From Burkholderia latens (GTDB lineage: Bacteria; Pseudomonadota; Gammaproteobacteria; Burkholderiales; Burkholderiaceae), in assembly GCF_001718795.1 (NCBI RefSeq), contig NZ_CP013438.1, positions 124,001-188,000 on the forward strand: DNA of 64,000 nt, given 5' to 3'. The notes below the pieces were generated by a model. It made no database searches and was not told the DNA's origin. It saw only the letters and a program-made list of their open reading frames with translations. Within the stretch, counting starts at the first letter, position 1. The number at the start of each line of letters is the position of its first letter. The position numbers and the translations under genes are program-made. Of this stretch, positions 7,511 through 20,500 are shown piece after piece.

Positions 7511-9331
7511 TCAAGCGAGCAGCTTCTCGACGAGCGCGCCGAGTTCGCGCAGGTGAACGGGCTTCGGCAGGAATTCGTCGAACACGCGCGGGTTCTCGCG
7601 CAGCGCGGCCGATTCGTACGCGCTGACGCCGAGAATCGACGGAAACTTTCCGTCGCCGTTCGGCTGCGCGACCGCGCGAATGCGGCGCGCGACTTCGAAG
7701 CCGCTCAAGTCCGGCAGTTCGAGATCGAGCACGACGAGGTCGTAATGCGCGTCGTTGAAGCGCGTGACGCCGTCGTGCCCCGTGCTGCACAGATCGGTGT
7801 CCAGACCGAGCGCCGACAGCATCGCGCCGAGCGTTTCTCGCGCATTGTCGTTATCGTCGACCACGAGCGCGCGGCGGTTGTGATGAACGGCCGACGCGGG
7901 CCACGCGGGCGCGTCGGCGGCCGGGGCTCTGGCATCCGGCGCTTCGGCCGGCAGCGTGACGACGAACTCGCTGCCTTCGCCGACCGTACTGCGCACGTCC
8001 ACATGGCCGCGCAGCGTCGTCACGATCTCACGTACGACGGCGAGCCCCATGCCGATACCGTCGACGTGCAGGCCGACCGCGTCGTTCGCGCGATAGAACG
8101 GCTCGAAGATCTTCGTCAGATGCTGCTTCCCGATGCCGGTGCCGGTGTCGCGCACGACGAGTTTCAGTTGCCGGCCGGCCGGTGCGTCGACGAGCGCGAT
8201 CGATACGTCGATCGATCCGTCCACCGTGTACTTCACCGAATTCTCGATCAGGTTCGACAACACCTGTCGCAGCAGCTTGCGGTCCGAGCGGATCGCGAGG
8301 TCGTGCGGTTCGATCCGCTGCGCGACGTCGATTCGCTTCGCCGCGATCCTGTCGCGCAGCGGATCGAGCACTTCGGCGAGCAGCGACGCCATCCCGACCG
8401 TTTCGGCAACGGCGAGGCGCTTGGTCGAGCGCAACTTGATGTAGTCGGTAAGATCCTTGACCAGCGCTTCGAGCGACGATGCGGAATTCTGCAGCCGCCG
8501 GATCGTCTTCAGGTTCGCGTCGGATTGCGGCCGCGCGAGGAGGATCTCGATCGACCCGCAGATCGCCTGCAGCGGCGTGCGCAGTTCATGGCTGACCATC
8601 CCGAGGAACGCATTTTTCGCCTCGATCATTTCGAACGCACGATCCGATGCCTTGCGTTCCGCATCCAGCGCCGCATTCTGCCGTTCGAGCAGGTCGTCGC
8701 GCGTGCGCATCGTATAAAACAGCAGCAGGAACAGCGCGCACAGGATCACGCCGAGGATGATGCCGAGCACCACGATCGCCCGCTGCCGTTCCTTCAGCTG
8801 ATGGAACGTGAAGTCGCGCTGCGCCATCTCGATTGCGCGGAAGTAGTTCGCGAGGCCGTTGACCTTAGGCCAGTACGCATTGACTTCGTCGATCACACGC
8901 TGCGCGCCATCCGGTGCGTTGCGCAGCAACGGCACCTCATGCTTCAGCCGTGTCATGAATTCGCCGAGCGCCGCGATTTCGGCGCGGGCGCGCGGGATGC
9001 GCAGCCAGTATTCGGAAACCTCGGATGGCCGCTGCAGGAACCCGAACGACACCGACAGGCTGTCGAGCTGCATCTGCACGTGATTGAAGTCGCCGTCCAC
9101 GTGCGTCGCGTAGAGGATCAACTGGCGATCGAAGCGCGTGTAGACGTTCCGGTATTGCGATGCGGTCCAGAATACGCCCTCACGCGGGCCTTCGAGCACG
9201 CCCTCGTTGACCGACGTCGCAAGCAGGTCCCACAGCAGAAACGCCCACGCGGCGAATCCCAGGATCCACAGCGACCCCAGGACCACGATGATTTTTCTGT
9301 TCTTCCATCGCCCGCGCATGATGCCGCGCAC
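7511..9331 (-). CDS. Hybrid sensor histidine kinase with C-terminal receiver
   Basis: 606 residues from GTG at 9331, or 602 from ATG at 9319. Two membrane helices (about 13-36 and 185-207) frame a periplasmic sensor of about 150 residues with no recognised fold. Then come a HisKA domain with phospho-His248 in FLGMVSHELRTP, a HATPase domain (N box near 360-364, DTGTGI near 395, GIGMGL near 425) and a receiver with the acidic pair Asp492/Asp493, phospho-acceptor Asp536 and Lys590. Its start abuts the stop of the molybdopterin-type gene, so the three genes to 10758 form one operon. Its periplasmic partner may feed the signal. Confidence 0.92.
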   Translation of the reverse strand: MRGIMRGRWKNRKIIVVLGSLWILGFAAWAFLLWDLLATSVNEGVLEGPREGVFWTASQYRNVYTRFDRQLILYATHVDGDFNHVQMQLDSLSVSFGFLQRPSEVSEYWLRIPRARAEIAALGEFMTRLKHEVPLLRNAPDGAQRVIDEVNAYWPKVNGLANYFRAIEMAQRDFTFHQLKERQRAIVVLGIILGVILCALFLLLFYTMRTRDDLLERQNAALDAERKASDRAFEMIEAKNAFLGMVSHELRTPLQAICGSIEILLARPQSDANLKTIRRLQNSASSLEALVKDLTDYIKLRSTKRLAVAETVGMASLLAEVLDPLRDRIAAKRIDVAQRIEPHDLAIRSDRKLLRQVLSNLIENSVKYTVDGSIDVSIALVDAPAGRQLKLVVRDTGTGIGKQHLTKIFEPFYRANDAVGLHVDGIGMGLAVVREIVTTLRGHVDVRSTVGEGSEFVVTLPAEAPDARAPAADAPAWPASAVHHNRRALVVDDNDNARETLGAMLSALGLDTDLCSTGHDGVTRFNDAHYDLVVLDLELPDLSGFEVARRIRAVAQPNGDGKFPSILGVSAYESAALRENPRVFDEFLPKPVHLRELGALVEKLLA

Positions 9332-9832
9332 TTACTTCACGGTCAGGCCGATGATCTGCCACGCGAATTTCGCTTCGCCGAGCGGCGTCTTCAGCTCGTC
9401 CGGATACTGGTCGCGCGGATACATGATCCACAGCGGGCCGTAATTGTCGTTGCCGAGCACCTTGCCGTTCATCGTGCGCGCGAGGATCACGCCATACTTG
9501 TCCGCGTCCGACACCGGGATCGTGAACGTGTATTCGTCGATGCAGCGGAATTCGATCTGCGTGCCGTGCGCGTCGACGGTCTTCAGGACGTCCGACAGGC
9601 GCGGGCCGGTGAAGGTCGCCTTCGGCGTCCAGCTCGTCGACGTGACGATCGTGTGCTGCGGCAGCGCCATCAGCGCCTGCTCGGAAAAGACGAACGCGGT
9701 CTTGCCAGGCTGATTGCTGCGGCCGATCTTGCCGTCGACGGTAAACGTGAACGACGCCGCCCAGCTCGCGGCGGCGATGCCCAGCAGGCCCGCAGTCAGC
9801 AGACTCTTGATCCAGATGGTCGAAATTCGCAT
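9332..9832 (-). CDS. Exported molybdopterin-oxidoreductase-like domain protein
   Basis: 166 residues from the ATG at 9832. A Sec signal peptide ends around AASWA|AS (residue 26). The rest resembles the compact sulfite-oxidase-type molybdopterin-binding fold, with a Cys at 97 (EFRCIDEYTFTIPVSD) and the typical GPLWIMYPRDQYPDEL end. Small free-standing versions are usually periplasmic and may be ligand or redox sensors instead of enzymes. Placement between a response regulator and a hybrid kinase in one operon (44 bp after the regulator, 0 bp before the kinase) strongly suggests a role in signal input. Confidence 0.82.
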   Translation of the reverse strand: MRISTIWIKSLLTAGLLGIAAASWAASFTFTVDGKIGRSNQPGKTAFVFSEQALMALPQHTIVTSTSWTPKATFTGPRLSDVLKTVDAHGTQIEFRCIDEYTFTIPVSDADKYGVILARTMNGKVLGNDNYGPLWIMYPRDQYPDELKTPLGEAKFAWQIIGLTVK

Positions 9833-9876
9833 GTGGTCCCTTCGTTCGTGTGTGATGACGGGCTGCCGTGGCGGCC

Positions 9877-10758
9877 TCAAGTCGCGGCAGCGGTCGCGGC
9901 CGCTGCCGGCTGCGCGAGCTTCAGTTCGCGCGCGACTTCGGCGAACAGGATCGGCAGGCGAACCGGCTTCTCCTCGCAGCGCGCGTTGTAGTGGGACACG
10001 ATGTGCGCGATCTCGTCCTCGCTCGCTTCGCCGGTGGAGATTTTGCCGGTGAGCAGGAAAATCGGCGCACCGCTGTTTTCGCTCGACCGGATGCCACGCA
10101 CGAGTTCGGCCGCGGTCTGGTCGCCCAGCATCCAGTCGAGGATGTAGCCGTCGAAGTCCTCGACCTCGAGTGCCTTGCGGAACGACGCGCCGTCGTAGTA
10201 TGGAATTGCGTTCACGCCTTTCTCGAGGAAGTATTCGCATACGGTTTCGGCGACATCCCGCGAATCGTCGACGACCGCGATCCGCGCCGCATACACGTTC
10301 GGCTGGCTCGACCGCAGCTCGATGACGTCGACTGCGTAGGTGCGGCCTTCGCGCGCGTGCTGGCGTTCGGTCACGATCCATTCGCCCTGCCACTGCAGCG
10401 CGACGAAATCCGTGTCGATCTGGCTGCTGGCCTTCGCCGATATCGCGGCGCGGCAGCGAAAGCGGCGTGACTCGATCACGAGCGTCGCATCGATCATCTC
10501 GGCGGCCGCCGGTTGCGCGCCCTTGTCGTCGAGCAGGACCGCGGGCGGCACGCCGAAGTGCGTCGCGATGTCCTGCAATTGCGACAGGTTCCACGGGATC
10601 AGCCCTTTCATCTTGCGCGTGACGACCGAGAAACTGAGCCCCAGCACGTTGGCAATCGTCGTGTTGTGACTGCGCGGCGGAATGCCGTTGCGCGTCAGCA
10701 GATCGCGCACCTTGGTGGCGGTGATGAGGTCGGCGTTGGCCTGCTCGCTATTGGGCAT
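9877..10758 (-). CDS. Response regulator with N-terminal BetR-like HTH and C-terminal receiver
   Basis: 293 residues from ATG at 10758. The domain order is inverted relative to usual regulators: a helix-turn-helix region at 12-80 (TTIANVLGLSFSVVTRKMKG) resembling the BetR domain, a linker, then a receiver at about 160-270 starting RIAVVDDSRD with an acceptor Asp in DGYILDWMLGD and a Lys in CEEKPVRLP. It is the first gene of the leftward operon with the periplasmic protein and kinase, so it is the likely output of that kinase. The C terminus is an Ala-rich tail. A longer in-frame start upstream crosses the promoter area and is not preferred. Confidence 0.85.
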   Translation of the reverse strand: MPNSEQANADLITATKVRDLLTRNGIPPRSHNTTIANVLGLSFSVVTRKMKGLIPWNLSQLQDIATHFGVPPAVLLDDKGAQPAAAEMIDATLVIESRRFRCRAAISAKASSQIDTDFVALQWQGEWIVTERQHAREGRTYAVDVIELRSSQPNVYAARIAVVDDSRDVAETVCEYFLEKGVNAIPYYDGASFRKALEVEDFDGYILDWMLGDQTAAELVRGIRSSENSGAPIFLLTGKISTGEASEDEIAHIVSHYNARCEEKPVRLPILFAEVARELKLAQPAAAATAAAT

Positions 10759-10841
10759 CTCGAAGGGGTCTCCTGGGCTTGGGCGACGAAGAGCATATTC
10801 AAAAGTGACGCGTTGCGCAAACTTTGAAATCGCGATTGACC

Positions 10842-10869
10842 TTGACATGCCATATTTCTCGATTATTAT
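10842..10869 (+). promoter_or_regulatory. Sigma-70-type promoter for the Sel1 lipoprotein
   Basis: TTGACA (10842-10847) is followed after 16 bp by TATTAT (10864-10869), a close match to the vegetative consensus in otherwise GC-rich DNA. It points toward the lipoprotein gene at 11115 and would give a leader of roughly 240 nt. The intergenic region 10759-11114 also has to hold the promoter of the leftward signalling operon. Confidence 0.55.
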
Positions 10870-11114
10870 TGCTCACCACGTCACTATTGTTTGGCGCGTC
10901 ATGTTTTGAGGACAAGGTTGGCCGCAGTTGACCCGTACGAAACGACGCCGGCGAAGTGACCGAACGATTCAAAGAGAGAGCCTGAGAGAGCCTTGGATTG
11001 CGTGTCGGCGTGGGTGAATTGTATTCGCCTCGCCGCGCGCAAACCGGGTGCGCGCTCGCGGGGCGGGATAGCGCGACGCAGTACGGCGCAAATAAAAAAG
11101 TGGGGAAAGCACAA

Positions 11115-11702
11115 ATGGTTCGCCGTTTACTCGCACCCGGGTTGCTGCTGCTGCTGGCCGCGTGTGCGCAGGATCCGTCAATTACGAGCAAGACAGTGCG
11201 GATTTGCGACGACACGGGCTGTTCTGATCGCCCGAAAGATCAGGTCTCCTACCAAAAGAAGGACGATTCGGACGACCGTGACGATCCGCGCATCGTCGCG
11301 TTGAAGCAGGCCGCGAAAACCCAGCCGAAGGCCGCATACGATCTCGGCCTGCGCTATTTCCGCGGCGACGGCGTGCGTCAGGACAGCTACCAGGCGCTCA
11401 AGTGGATGCGCGATGCCGCCGAGCGCGGCGACCTGAACGCGCAGAAGGCCCTCGGCAGTTTCTACCTGTTCGGTCTCGAGGAGATGGGCTCCGATCCGCG
11501 CGAAGCGGACAAGTGGCTGTCGATAGCGGCCGCGCGCGGCGACAAGGAATCGAAAAAGCTGCTCGCGCTCGCGCGCAACGCGAAGAAAGAAGACGAAGAA
11601 GACTGGAAATGGCGCACGCAATGGCGTGACGTCTATTACGGCTACTGGTATTCGGGCTATCCGTACTACGGCGTCTGGAATCAGACGTACTGGTACTACT
11701 GA
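11115..11702 (+). CDS. Sel1-repeat lipoprotein with aromatic tail
   Basis: 195 residues from ATG at 11115. A lipoprotein signal ends in LLLLAAC, making Cys17 the lipidation site, with Ala-Gln following. Two Sel1/TPR-like repeats cover about 75-150 (AAYDLGLRYFRGDGV, then AEKALGSFYLFG-type). A basic/acidic stretch follows, and the last 25 or so residues are extraordinarily rich in Tyr and Trp. Sel1 proteins usually scaffold protein complexes. The aromatic tail may bind carbohydrate or peptidoglycan, which is inference. It precedes the CsgG-like gene by about 120 bp. Confidence 0.82.
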   Translation: MVRRLLAPGLLLLLAACAQDPSITSKTVRICDDTGCSDRPKDQVSYQKKDDSDDRDDPRIVALKQAAKTQPKAAYDLGLRYFRGDGVRQDSYQALKWMRDAAERGDLNAQKALGSFYLFGLEEMGSDPREADKWLSIAAARGDKESKKLLALARNAKKEDEEDWKWRTQWRDVYYGYWYSGYPYYGVWNQTYWYY

Positions 11703-11821
11703 CCGAACATGAAGCAACGGGGCAGCCGCGGGGAGACCACCATCGCGCGCCACGCCGGGGGGCTTATCGAAGTTCGCACGAACACATAAGCCGAACAACG
11801 ACTCTATCGATCGACAACGAC

Positions 11822-12649
11822 ATGAAGACCATTCTTTCCCAACGTCTCACTCGAGGTGCGCTGGCTGCGGCGCTTTGCGCGTCGCTGGCCGGCTGCGGCG
11901 GCATGGTGTCGCCCGGCGGCCAGAACGCCGGCGTGACCGGCGCCGCAGCGGGCGGCGCGAGCGCCGGCGCGGACGCGCAGCTGCAGCGCTGCGCGTCGCC
12001 GCTGGGCACGATCGCCGTCGACGACGGCCGCAACGCCGACTGGTGGGGCCCGTTCGGCAGCGCAACCAAGGTGACGAGCATCGATCCGCTGCTGCGCCTC
12101 GCCGTCCAGCAGTCGAACTGCTTCGTGATCACGTCGATCGGCAATCAGAAGACGGATTCGCGCCTGACGCGCATCACGCAGATGCAGCGCAATTCGGGCG
12201 AATATCGCGCGGGGTCCAAGCAGCAGAAGGGGCAGCGCGTGGCGGCGGACTACTACATGGAACCGCAGATCGTGATCAACGATTCGCCGATCGGCGGCAT
12301 CGGCAGCATGATCGGCGGCCTGATCGGCAACAGCGCGGTGGCCGCAGTGGCCGGGCACCTGCAGACGAAGGCTTCCGTGGTGACGCTCACGCTGTTCGAC
12401 GTGCGCTCGGCCGTGCAGATCGCGGCGGCCGAAGGCAGCTCGACGGCGACGAATTACGGCGCGGCGCTGGGCGGGCTCGGCGGCGGCGTGGGCGGCGGCC
12501 TTGCCGGCTTCTCGACGACGCCGGAAGGCAAGGCGACGGTCGTCGCATTCATCGACGCATGGAACAAGATGGTCGTTGCGCTGCGCAGCTACAAGGCACA
12601 GGACGTCAAGGGCGGCCTGGGCCGCGGCGGGCAGTTGCAGGTGAACTGA
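11822..12649 (+). CDS. CsgG/HfaB-like outer-membrane lipoprotein
   Basis: 275 residues. The lipoprotein signal ends SLAGC (Cys25), followed by a Gly/Ala/Ser-rich linker. The core resembles CsgG-type proteins: an LGTIAVDD strand, NCFVITSIG, the DYYMEPQIV strand, a Gly-rich membrane-interacting stretch (IGGIGSMIGGLIG) and an AAAEGSSTATNYG strand. CsgG forms an outer-membrane channel for curli, but no curli subunits are in this window. Many Burkholderia carry stand-alone CsgG-like lipoproteins of unknown role. A hairpin follows the stop codon. Confidence 0.78.
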   Translation: MKTILSQRLTRGALAAALCASLAGCGGMVSPGGQNAGVTGAAAGGASAGADAQLQRCASPLGTIAVDDGRNADWWGPFGSATKVTSIDPLLRLAVQQSNCFVITSIGNQKTDSRLTRITQMQRNSGEYRAGSKQQKGQRVAADYYMEPQIVINDSPIGGIGSMIGGLIGNSAVAAVAGHLQTKASVVTLTLFDVRSAVQIAAAEGSSTATNYGAALGGLGGGVGGGLAGFSTTPEGKATVVAFIDAWNKMVVALRSYKAQDVKGGLGRGGQLQVN

Positions 12650-12657
12650 CCCCGCCC

Positions 12658-12679
12658 TCCGGCGGCGCATGCCGCCGGA
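12658..12679 (+). terminator. Hairpin after CsgG-like gene
   Basis: A perfect 9-bp stem (TCCGGCGGC / GCCGCCGGA) with a GCAT loop starts 9 bp after the stop. There is no T run, so termination efficiency is uncertain. Confidence 0.5.
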
Positions 12680-13074
12680 CGCTTGCCACGAACGGCATCG
12701 CGCGGATCCTGCCGCTCCGGACGCCGCGCGTATCGAATCGCGTGCCTCAGGTGCGTCGCGTCCTCCGTCGACGCATCTTTTGCCGCCGGCGTGCTGGCGG
12801 CGCTTCTTCTCTTGTGCGGCCCCACGCGATTTCATGAAGCGACTGCACCGACCGGACCGCGCGCTGCACGCGATGTTGCCGAGAGGATTCGTTCTAGTTC
12901 AAAACAGTCGTCCGAACAAATGGGACGTGTACTAAAAGGATAATGCACGACTGATTTTTAGCGTGTCGTTTGGCATGATCGGGATACCACCCATCCCGAA
13001 TGATTCCATCGTGACGTCCGGCCCCGCAGTGAAATTGCCGCGTATCGGCAGTCAGGGCGCCGTCACGCCGAGCC
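12680..13074. other. Intergenic region with half-sites before the RcsC-like kinase
   Basis: No gene is supported. It contains GTTCTAG (12891-12897) and GTACTAA (12929-12935). These equal, or differ by one base from, the right arms of the two palindromes upstream of the fimbrial operon. The second has a partial left arm, ATGGGAC, at the same 2-bp spacing. This may be a weak autoregulatory site for the RcsB-like regulator. Confidence 0.35.
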
Positions 13075-16158
<3,084 letters not shown>

Positions 16159-16268
16159 GAAAAAGCGGCGTCAGGGTGACATAGATCACCTGCGTCAAAA
16201 CGGGGAAGGCAGACACGCAGCATCGCTTCGGTGCCGCGTGGTTTCGACTGAGAAGGAAGGGTAAGGCC

Positions 16269-16466
16269 GTGCGCTATACGGGAAAGGTGTTCGGGCTGCT
16301 GCTGGGGTTTGCGACGCTGCCGGAGAAGTCCAGACGGGATTTCCTCACGAAGCTGAACGAATTCATGATGATGTCGCCATCGCAGAAGCGGCGGGTCATT
16401 ACCGAGTGGCAGCACGCTGCGGATGAAGGATCGGGCGACCCCGACAAAACCGAGGTCAAAACTTAG
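16269..16466 (+). CDS. Small hypothetical protein
   Basis: 65 residues starting at GTG 16269 behind a good Shine-Dalgarno (GAAGGAAGGG). The sequence is mixed hydrophobic N-terminus then basic/acidic helix (SPSQKRRVITEWQ). No domain is recognised. It lies 110 bp after the kinase gene and before the RcsB-like regulator, so it may be cotranscribed. Codon use is coding-like. Confidence 0.5.
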   Translation: MRYTGKVFGLLLGFATLPEKSRRDFLTKLNEFMMMSPSQKRRVITEWQHAADEGSGDPDKTEVKT

Positions 16467-16803
16467 CCGGCGGCTCGGTCCGCCGTGCGGGACGCGATGG
16501 ATTGTCCGCGCTCAGGCACTGCCGATCCGCTGCTCGTGAGCGTCGGTCATCGCAGATTCATGCGGCCATGTCGTGCCGGGCGCATTGTCCTGCGCGTGGT
16601 GGTGCGTCGGAGCAGTGTGGGCGCAGGCGGCCGTGCCCCATCGGGCCGGCGCAGCACAGAACCCGTCTATTATCTTAAAATTGCGCTGCGCACCGCCCGG
16701 TTCGCCGAACGTGGCAGCGCAATCGTGCTGCGGGATCGGTTCGAATCACGGCACGTCGCACAACAGCGCACGTCAGGCCGCGTGTATCGGGAGAAGAACA
16801 GAG
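16467..16803. other. Intergenic, likely promoter of the RcsB-like gene
   Basis: No supported gene. A small AT-rich patch (TATTATCTTAAAATT near 16668-16682) stands out about 125 bp before the regulator start and may be a promoter core. A tRNA-like TTCGAATC at about 16740 was checked and is not part of a tRNA. Confidence 0.4.
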
Positions 16804-17463
16804 ATGGATGAATTTTTTGTGCGAGTGATGGTGGCGGACGATCATCCTTCGTCCGCGCTCGGGATGTCGCAGGCGCTCGCGGGCAGTAGCACGATCAAGC
16901 TACTCGGTACCGTCTCGAATTCGACCGATCTGGTGGCGATGCTCGACGAGCAGCAGAGCGACGTACTCGTCGTCGATTACGTGATGCCCGGCGGCAAGTA
17001 TGGCGACGGCCTGTCTTTGCTGTCCTTTCTCCAGCGTCGCTACCCGGCGCTGCGCCTCGTGACGATCACGATGATCGACAACCCGAGCGTGTTGCTCGCG
17101 ATCCAGAGGCAGGGTGTCGGATGCATTCTGAGCAAGTCGGATGCCATTTCGCACCTGGTCGGCGCGGTTCATGCGGCGTTCGTCGGCGCGAACTATCTGT
17201 CTCCGTTCGTCAAGAAGCTGCTGGAGGAGTGCCAGCCGTCCGCGGGTGTCCGCACGCTGACCGCGCGCGAAATCGAAGTCGTGCGGCTGTACGGGGCCGG
17301 CCTGACGGTCGGTCAGATCGCTGTCCAGCTACATCGCAGCAAGCAGACGATCAGTTCGCAGAAGTCCAGTGCGATGAAGAAGCTCGGCATCGTCCGCGAT
17401 GCCGATCTGATTCGCTACGCAGGCGAGGGCCGGTTGCCCGATTTGCCCTTGGGCGATGCATAG
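16804..17463 (+). CDS. RcsB/CblR-like response regulator (LuxR-type HTH)
   Basis: 219 residues from ATG at 16804. The receiver has Asp12/Asp13 and acceptor Asp58 in DYVMPGGKYGDG, very like the RcsB segment DLSMPGDKYGDG. The C-terminal LuxR/NarL-type helix-turn-helix (LTAREIEVVRLYGAG, then HRSKQTISSQKSSAMKKLG) also mirrors RcsB. It sits between two hybrid kinases and 3.9 kb before a fimbrial operon. It is the likely DNA-binding output of the phosphorelay and a good candidate to bind the 7-2-7 palindromes at 20942-20989. A 230-bp upstream in-frame extension lacks coding character. Confidence 0.92.
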   Translation: MDEFFVRVMVADDHPSSALGMSQALAGSSTIKLLGTVSNSTDLVAMLDEQQSDVLVVDYVMPGGKYGDGLSLLSFLQRRYPALRLVTITMIDNPSVLLAIQRQGVGCILSKSDAISHLVGAVHAAFVGANYLSPFVKKLLEECQPSAGVRTLTAREIEVVRLYGAGLTVGQIAVQLHRSKQTISSQKSSAMKKLGIVRDADLIRYAGEGRLPDLPLGDA

Positions 17464-17542
17464 ACGACCAAGTACCGACAGTGCCGGCTGCCGGTGCAGC
17501 GGATGATGCATACCGGGCGCCGATACGACCTCGACGACGCGC

Positions 17543-20500
17543 ATGCCCACTAAACTGAAAACGCTGATCGCGCATGCCGCGGCCGGGCGCCGCAAGCCGT
17601 TCGAGCCCGGGCGCGTCCGCCGTCAGCAGCAATGGCTGCTGTATGGAAGCGGTGTCGCGATCACGATGTTCGTGCTGGTCTGCACGGCACTCGTCGCGCG
17701 GCTCGATCTTCAGGATTCGGTCGTGCAGTTCCGATCGGAGTTCCTGGTTCGCAAGGCCGACCTGCTGGCGGAAATGGAAGTGGTCAGGGCACTCCAGAAC
17801 CGCTACCTCGAAAACATCGAGGTGATAGTGAGGCATGGCCCGGTCGCGTCGCCAGACGCCCGTTCGCGTTTCATCGACGATCGCGGCAGGCTGGTACGCT
17901 TCGGGCGGGCCGGGCGTGTGGTGTTCGCTGCATTCGCGGTTCCTTCATCGCTGCAACCGACGCCTCGTTACGCGCCCTTGCTCGGCAAGCTCCTGTCCCA
18001 AAGTGAGGTGACCGGCATCGTGCCGCCACAACAGCCCGGCGAGCCGGGAATGGGTAGCTATCTGGTCGACCCGGACGGCAATTTCGTCATCGTTACCGGC
18101 TATCCGCTGGTCACGCAGGCGCAGGCGTTGCCGCCCGGCTTCGACATCAAGGCGTTGGCTCGGCAATTGCAACCGGCGCGCGAATACGTGTCGGCGGCCG
18201 CCGCGCCGGATTACCGGAAGATCCTGCTCGAGCGGCGCGACGACCCGCTGCTCGGGCGCTCGGTGTTACGGTTCGTGCAGGCCGTGCGCGATGCACAGGG
18301 CAAACCGATCGCGTGGTTCATCACCGTCCCGCGCGCAGCGATCGACGAATCTCTTCGTTCATCTTCCGCCGGGAAGGATTACGCGCTGGTCAGCTCGGCC
18401 ACGAAGGTCTTGACGGGCCGCGAAGCCGATTCCGCGCTGACCGCGCGCGCACTCGACTTTGCGCGTGTCGCCCGCGGCGAGCGAGCGGCGGCCCATCGCG
18501 TCGGCATGAATATCGTGATCGGAGACCCGATGCCCGGGTACCGCGAGGTGCTGACCGCGACGATGTCGTGGCGCAGCCTGCTCGACGATGTGGCCGCCCC
18601 GCTGGGCACTGCGGTCGGTCTTGCACTGCTCGCGATCGGGACGGTGTGGCTTGCGATCGTCATGTTCGATCGGCGCGCACTGCGTCCGGCCAACCGTCGT
18701 GCGATCCGGTTGATCGAAAGCGAGGCGTTGAACCGGGCGTTGATTCGCACGGCGCCGGCCGGGCTCATGCTGCTGTCGCTCGCCAACGGCGAGACGCTGA
18801 TGCGCAATGACGCTGCGCGCAGACTGGGCGACGCCAGTACGGTTGCTGCGCTCGGCAAGCGGATCTGGCAGGCCTGTCACGGCCGTATCTCTGGCAGCCG
18901 CGCGCCGCGCGTCGTCACGCACGAGTTGCCGATCGGGCTTGCCGACGGCAGCGCGAGCTATGTCGCCGTGCAAGTCGCCCGCAGCCGCTATCGCGGCGTC
19001 GACGTGCTGCTCTGCACGCTGACCGACATCACCGCACGCAAGCAGATGGAGGACAAGCTGCGCGAGGCCCGCGAAGCCGCCGAGGACGCGAACAAGGCGA
19101 AGTCGACGTTCCTCGCGACGATGAGTCACGAGATTCGCACGCCGCTGAACGCGATCGTCGGCAATCTCGAATTGATGGAGCGTGCGCCGTTGCCGCCGGA
19201 CGAACGGCGGCGCCTTCACACGGTGATGTCGTCGTCGGATGCATTGCTGCGCGTGATCAACGACGTGCTCGACCTGTCGAAGGTCGAATCGAACCAGATG
19301 GTGCTCGAGGTCGTGCCGTTCGACTTGCGCGCGGTTGTGCGCGACGTCGCGGCGGTCTTTCATCCGCTCGCCGCGGCCAAGGATCTCACGCTCGAATGCA
19401 CGATCGATGCGCGGGTGGCGAACGGTTACGTTGGCGACCCGACCCGCCTGCGCCAGATCGTGTCGAACCTCGTCAGCAATGCAATCAAGTTCACCCAGCG
19501 CGGCAGCGTGACGATCGACGCGAGGCCGACTGGCACTGCCGGTCACGTGCATGGCGTCGAGATCGTGGTGCGCGACACCGGCATCGGCATTGCGCCGGAT
19601 GGGCTGCCGACGTTGTTCGACGTTTATGTGCAGACCGATGCGTCGATCTACCGCCGCTTCGGCGGCACCGGGCTCGGACTGCCGCTGTGCCGGCGCCTGG
19701 CGCGGCTGATGCAGGGCGACGTGACGGTCGAAACCGCGCCTGGCCGCGGCGCAGCATTCACTGTGTCGCTGCCGCTGCCGGCCGCCTCGCCCGAGGCGTG
19801 TGCCGCGTTCGACGAAATGCAAGCCGGCGTCATGCCGTCGACGGCACCCGCGCACCGCGACGCGCCGCTGCGCGTGCTCGTTGCCGAGGACCATCCGGCA
19901 AGCCGTGCTCTGCTGCGCGACCAGCTCGACGCGCTGCATTGCGACGCGACGCTCGTCGCGAACGGTGTCGAAGCGATGCGTGCGTATTTTGCGCATCCAT
20001 TCGACGTGGTGCTGACCGATCTCGGCATGCCCGAACTCGACGGTTTCGCGCTCGCGAATTTCCTTCGCGAGCAGGGCGCGACGGTGCCGGTGATCGCGAT
20101 GACCGCGCATGCGACCGAAGACGACCGACGGCGCTGCGCGCAGGTCGGCGCGGCGGAAGTCGTACTCAAGCCGCTGTCGATCGATGCGCTCGACGCCGTG
20201 TTGCGGCGGCATGCGGGGCGTGGTGCGGCTGTGCAGCCGGATCGCCGCCAATCGATCGCGGTGACCGACGAGATGCGTCAGAAGCTGCACAGTGCGACGT
20301 TGCGGTCGCTGGCCATCATCGATGCAGCGCTGGCGGGCGGCGACCTTCAGACGATTCGCGAGGAATTGCACTCGATGCGGGGCGGCTTCGCGCTCGTTGG
20401 CGACGCGGTGGCATCAGCCGCATGTGCGCAAATGGAAAAAATAGAAAAAGAAACCGATATCGCCGAATTGCGCATTCGCTGGCCTGCCTTTCAGGTTGAG

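Noticed and set aside
7553..9991. 812-codon open frame on the plus strand
   Set aside because: It is antisense to a well-supported hybrid kinase, is Arg/His/Ala-rich and has no ribosome-binding site. In this GC-rich DNA long antisense frames arise by chance.
16730..16760. TTCGAATC resembling a tRNA T-loop
   Set aside because: No acceptor, D or anticodon stems can be drawn around it.
18359..20371. 670-codon open frame on the minus strand
   Set aside because: Lies antisense within the second hybrid kinase gene, with no family features.
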